Source: Reticulitermes lucifugus (Eukaryota; Arthropoda; Insecta; Blattodea; Rhinotermitidae). Taken from it: 38,675 nt of DNA. Where the stretch lies: the NCBI GenBank assembly GCA_026260175.1, contig JAKCWW010001973.1, positions 5,667-44,341 on the forward strand. The letters run 5' to 3'. The notes under the pieces are model-generated. The model made no database searches and was not told the origin of the DNA. It saw nothing but the letters and a program-made list of their open reading frames with translations. Made by a program: the position numbers and the translations under genes. Shown piece by piece: positions 35,300-38,675 of this stretch (positions are counted from its first letter, which is position 1; every line of letters begins with the position of its first letter).

Positions 35300-35410
35300 A
35301 TATTCCCAGACTGAAATTGTAACAAAAGTAGCTGCATACCGGAATATGCTTGTGGACAATGGTGGCAATAAACCTACTGCATTACCACGAGATGAATTTG
35401 GACGAGTTAC
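35300..35410 (+). CDS. SRRM2: SRRM2/CWC21 family protein, second coding exon
   Basis: The exon follows TTTTGCAG and ends GTTAC|GTAAGT; 111 nt, phase 2 in and phase 2 out. Joined to exon 1 it completes a Gly and reads YSQTEIVTKVAAYRNMLVDN, matching the end of the cwf21 domain in human SRRM2 (GY...IQEKVATFRLML). It continues GGNKPTALPRDEFGRVT. In homologues a conserved ETHQ...AFGIS region follows and then the long SR-rich tail; neither is in this window, so the gene continues beyond 38675. Confidence 0.93.
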
Positions 35411-38122
35411 GTAAGTAAAAATTCTTTGCCCCTTTTCAGAGCCTAGCTTTAAGTAGGTAAGCAGGCCTTTAAAGATTGTTGTGTGCATGCCTTTTCTTCT
35501 TGTAAAATCTTTCATTTAGCAGGTTAACATTTATGGTGTTAACAGGAATGTGCTGTGACATACAGTTTATGACCATCCAGAGAGGTACAGTAACAACTGG
35601 TTTTTCTGGCATCTTAGGGATTAAGGGGTTGCCAGATATTGCGGTTTTTGGGTATTAGAACATTATATGTAATGTATATTTTTGCTGAACCTAGCAAGCT
35701 CTTGGACAGATTTAACCCTTTAATTTTGTCACTTGGTATCCTGTCCTGTTTTCCCTGTCACATATTCTGTTGGCTTTTCATTACTGCTTGTGTAATGTGC
35801 TGTACATTTGATCTAAGAAACCAACAAGACAGCAGTATTTTACTCTTACTCATCATGTAAATTTACTCTGTAAATAGTCTTTGTTGAGCAACTCAACCAA
35901 TATAATACGAACTTAAACTTTACTGGTTATCATAAAAAATTAACTTTAGTTCTTTGTTTCCTGTCTGCACTTCACAACTCACTCTCTGATATCACTACGT
36001 CAATCACAGATGCCATTGGATCTCAGGCTTCCACCCAACCCCTCCTGGCTTTCTCACTTTGGCTCCTTTGGATATGACAGGAGAATTTTTATGCGACATA
36101 CAGGATTTCTCGACACCTGGTGAATGTCTGCTTGCTTGGTACATTTTGTGTTGTTTCTGCAGAAAATTAGAATCTAAAATATGTAAATGTGCTGAGTAGC
36201 ATGTTGGTGAGCTGTGAAGTAGTGCAACCTTGTCTTCTACACCTACTCAGAACCTGTAGACACCCGTAGGCCCTAATGTTATGGTAAAGATGTTCTGTGC
36301 ATTTCTTCTGCTTTGCTTGTGACTCTTTCTGTGTTGCCTTCCAGGTGTGTCTTAATATGTGAGGTTTTGAATGATTTTTTCATACTTTCCGTGGGTATGA
36401 GAAAGTTACGAGGTAGTGTTCCTTAATCCTCAGCGTACCCCTGGCAAACGTTATTGGAATTTTGCCCTGTTCGTTAAGTCCACCCAGTATATTGGACCTG
36501 AAGTAAATACATGTCTAAGATTCAAAGTGAACCCACAGTGTTAAGCTACCAGCCGATCCATCTAAAATGGTACTTCATAGAAAATCCTGCCTTTATATCT
36601 TACTGTATGATCACAGCACCTTCAGGCATGAAGCAACCATAGGAACCGTACGAAGTAGTTCTCTACCAGACAGCGCTTACCTTCACTTGGTTTGTCAGTA
36701 AGGCGCATTTGTATCTGAAGAGTCAGGTTGCAGAATTGTAAGACCCTTTGCATTTTGAAAAACCAGTCATTGCTGTAGCAGTCAGTCTGTAATTGTGCCA
36801 TACGTCTCCATACTGGAACTTCACGATAGAGATTGCTGGAATCAGAAATTGTGACAAAACGTGTAGGCCCTCGGCAAGGTTTGATTTAATGCTTCCCCCT
36901 CCTCTGACCATTTAAATAATTTATGGATACAGCTTTACCGTAGTTTTTACGAAGAATAAAGTATGCCACAAGGAGATGACTTTTCAGATATTGCAGATAT
37001 GCTTGTTAAAATATTATATTAATACTGTAAATTGACATTTCTTGTGCCACTGTGTGTGCTGTGCAGTAGGTACCGACCTTGCTCGCCCAGCGCTATGTCA
37101 CGAGCAGAACTGTAATGGATATGTGGAAGAAAATGTTTAGACAAAGGATTATTTGGAAGAGATTATGACTACTCAGGTCCTCAAGGCTAACATCTCCAAA
37201 CATATTTATGGAATTTAAAAAAACAGTGCATTACCATGCTAATCAAAGTGGTATGGAGCAACTGAAATTGACTGTAGCAAAGCCTCGCTGTTTGTGAGTG
37301 TTATGTTCTTGAAAAATCTGGCAAATGGTGAGACCGTTATGCACGAAGTTAAGCTCATATGAGAAAAATGGGGTTGGTCGAACCATAAACACGCCAAATA
37401 TGATTATATGCAAATTAATGATTAATAAACATGGAAATAGTTGTGTTGGTGTTCATTAGAACACGTCAGTGTTCCTGGCTGAATGTTATTGGAGTAATCA
37501 AATGATGTGGCATGCCTGGTGGAGGGGGGAGGACGAAGACTTCGTGAAGACAGAGATCTTCCATTCCCTTGTCTTCTTCTGTCTTATACACCTTACTGTA
37601 TTGTGCCATGACAGCTTCCATCTTGTGCATAAATTCCAGGCATGTGTTCATAAAATCGTCGACTCCAAAGAAATGATAAACTAAGTCCTCCGCGAACTGG
37701 AGGTGTATATTTAGAGCACTGTTAGGACTTTTTATGTTTTTCATCCCGTCGTGTTAGATATAATAACAAGATATATAAAATGCCATCAACACAACTAGTA
37801 AGCGTTATATATTTAATTTGGCAACATGTTCCGACCTTAGAGGGTCATCTTCAGGCCAGTAGTATAAAATATATAAAAGGAATTGTTTACAGATGTATTA
37901 AGTTTTAAACTGAGATCTCAGTTTTACAGTTTAATAAAATACATGTTACACTGTCAAATCAGTTATATACAAGAAAAAGTTAAAATGGTTTAATGCCTTG
38001 AAACATTTTTGAATTGTACTGTCGTATCTTGACGTAGTGGATGAGTATGATACATAGCGTTCGTGTAGTTTTTGTTTTGCAGGTCCTGTTTATGTTGTAG
38101 ATTGGTTGTCCGAATTCGTTTT
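35411..38122 (+). other. SRRM2 intron (second coding-region intron, open at window end)
   Basis: It starts GTAAGT. I searched for the next expected SRRM2 block and did not find it. The sequence shows no other gene. The hairpin motif at 37821 and its AT-rich neighbourhood are the only structured items before the minisatellite. Confidence 0.7.
37821..37855 (-). repeat. Hairpin-GGAAC motif, copy b, possible retroelement 3' region
   Basis: The minus strand reads CCTGAAGATGACC, a short loop, GGTCGGAACATGTTGC, then AT-rich sequence. Upstream on the same strand (about 38120-37995) an open stretch reads RIRTTNLQHKQDL and NVSRH before a stop. Together this resembles the 3' end of a Penelope-like element, but no diagnostic domain is present. 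Confidence 0.4.
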
Positions 38123-38675
38123 TCTTCCTGTTGTGGAGATATGGTTGGTAGGTATTGGTGTGTAGTTGGTTCTGGTGTCTTCCTGTTGTGAAGATATGGT
38201 TTGTAGGTATTGCTGTATAGTTGGTTCTGGTGTCTTCCTGTTGTGGAGATATGGTTGGTAGGTATTGGTGTGCAGTTGATTTTCGTGTCTTCCTGTTGTG
38301 AAGATATAGTTGGTAGGTATTGATGTGCAGTTGGTTCTGGTGTCTTCCTGTTGTGAAGATATGGTTGGTAGGTATTGGTGTGTAGTTGGTTCTGGTGTCT
38401 TCCTGTTGTGAAGATATGGTTTGTAGGTATTGCTGTGTAGTTGGTTCTGGTGTCTTCCTGTTGTGGAGTTATGGTTAGTAGGTACTGGTGTGCAGTTGGT
38501 TTTGGTGTCTTTCTGTTGTGAAGGTATGGTTGGTAGGTATTGATGTGCAGTTGGTTTTGGTGTCTTCCTCTTGTGAAGGTATAGTTGGTAGGTATTGATG
38601 TGCAGTTGGATTTGGTGTCTTCCTGTTGTGAAGATATGGTTGGTAGGTATTGGTGTGTAGTTGGTTCTGGTGTCT
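38123..38675. repeat. 55-bp minisatellite, ten units, runs off the window
   Basis: Units start at 38123 and every 55 bp to 38618 with no length variation; each begins TCTTCCTGTTGTG and ends GGTTCTGGTG or a close variant. Units 1-2 closely match units 5-6 (for example TTTGTAGGTATTGCTG in units 2 and 6), and units 5 and 10 are identical, so multi-unit blocks have been duplicated. A 55-bp period breaks any reading frame, so it is not a coding repeat. Confidence 0.97.

Noticed and set aside
36000-36130. A possible exon in a GC-richer stretch
   Set aside because: Frames are short and broken, with no match to the expected next SRRM2 block and no convincing splice sites.
38123-38675. CRISPR-like array
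   Set aside because: The units are contiguous tandem repeats without spacers, in an insect nuclear context.

Overview
The window is nuclear DNA from an insect, most likely a cockroach or termite (Blattodea). The evidence is AT-rich, intron-rich sequence with GT-AG introns, and old transposon copies whose decayed peptides (for example GRPRRR...[12 protein letters not shown], and the SINE shadow reading WLRRLVAGLPPRR) are of a kind I recall as abundant in Blattodea. The order-level call is inference. Only three protein-coding genes can be supported. Everything else is intron, intergenic DNA and transposon debris.

Layout. (1) 1-8322: no recognisable exon; probably the 5' intron or flank of the next gene, with old repeats. 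(2) 8323-12757, plus strand: the last two coding exons of a gene for a protein with a long disordered acidic, Thr- and Asn-rich segment and two SH3-like domains; its 5' end is not visible. (3) 14744-21299, minus strand: a complete six-exon gene for THOC6, the WD-repeat subunit of the THO/TREX mRNA export complex. All exons splice in frame to 326 residues. (4) 21861 onward, plus strand: the first two coding exons of the SRRM2/CWC21 spliceosome protein, separated by a 13.2-kb intron; the rest lies beyond the window. (5) 38123 to the window end: a 55-bp minisatellite.

THOC6 and SRRM2 are head to head, with 561 bp between their start codons, so one bidirectional promoter may drive two factors of nuclear mRNA processing. 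The SH3 gene and THOC6 are tail to tail.

The large SRRM2 intron is a transposon graveyard: two short hAT-like elements with 8-bp target duplications, two mariner relics on opposite strands, tRNA-derived SINEs (one broken by a 50-N assembly gap), a non-LTR retrotransposon fragment, a long inverted-repeat element and a 54-bp sequence present twice without a mismatch. A third hAT-like element sits in a THOC6 intron. The most curious unexplained pattern is a motif scattered on both strands: a hairpin followed by (C)GAAAC or a close variant, sometimes preceded by CTGATGA-like bases. It recalls the hammerhead-ribozyme core carried by Penelope-like elements. I found no convincing new biological system; the leads are listed with the tests that would settle them.
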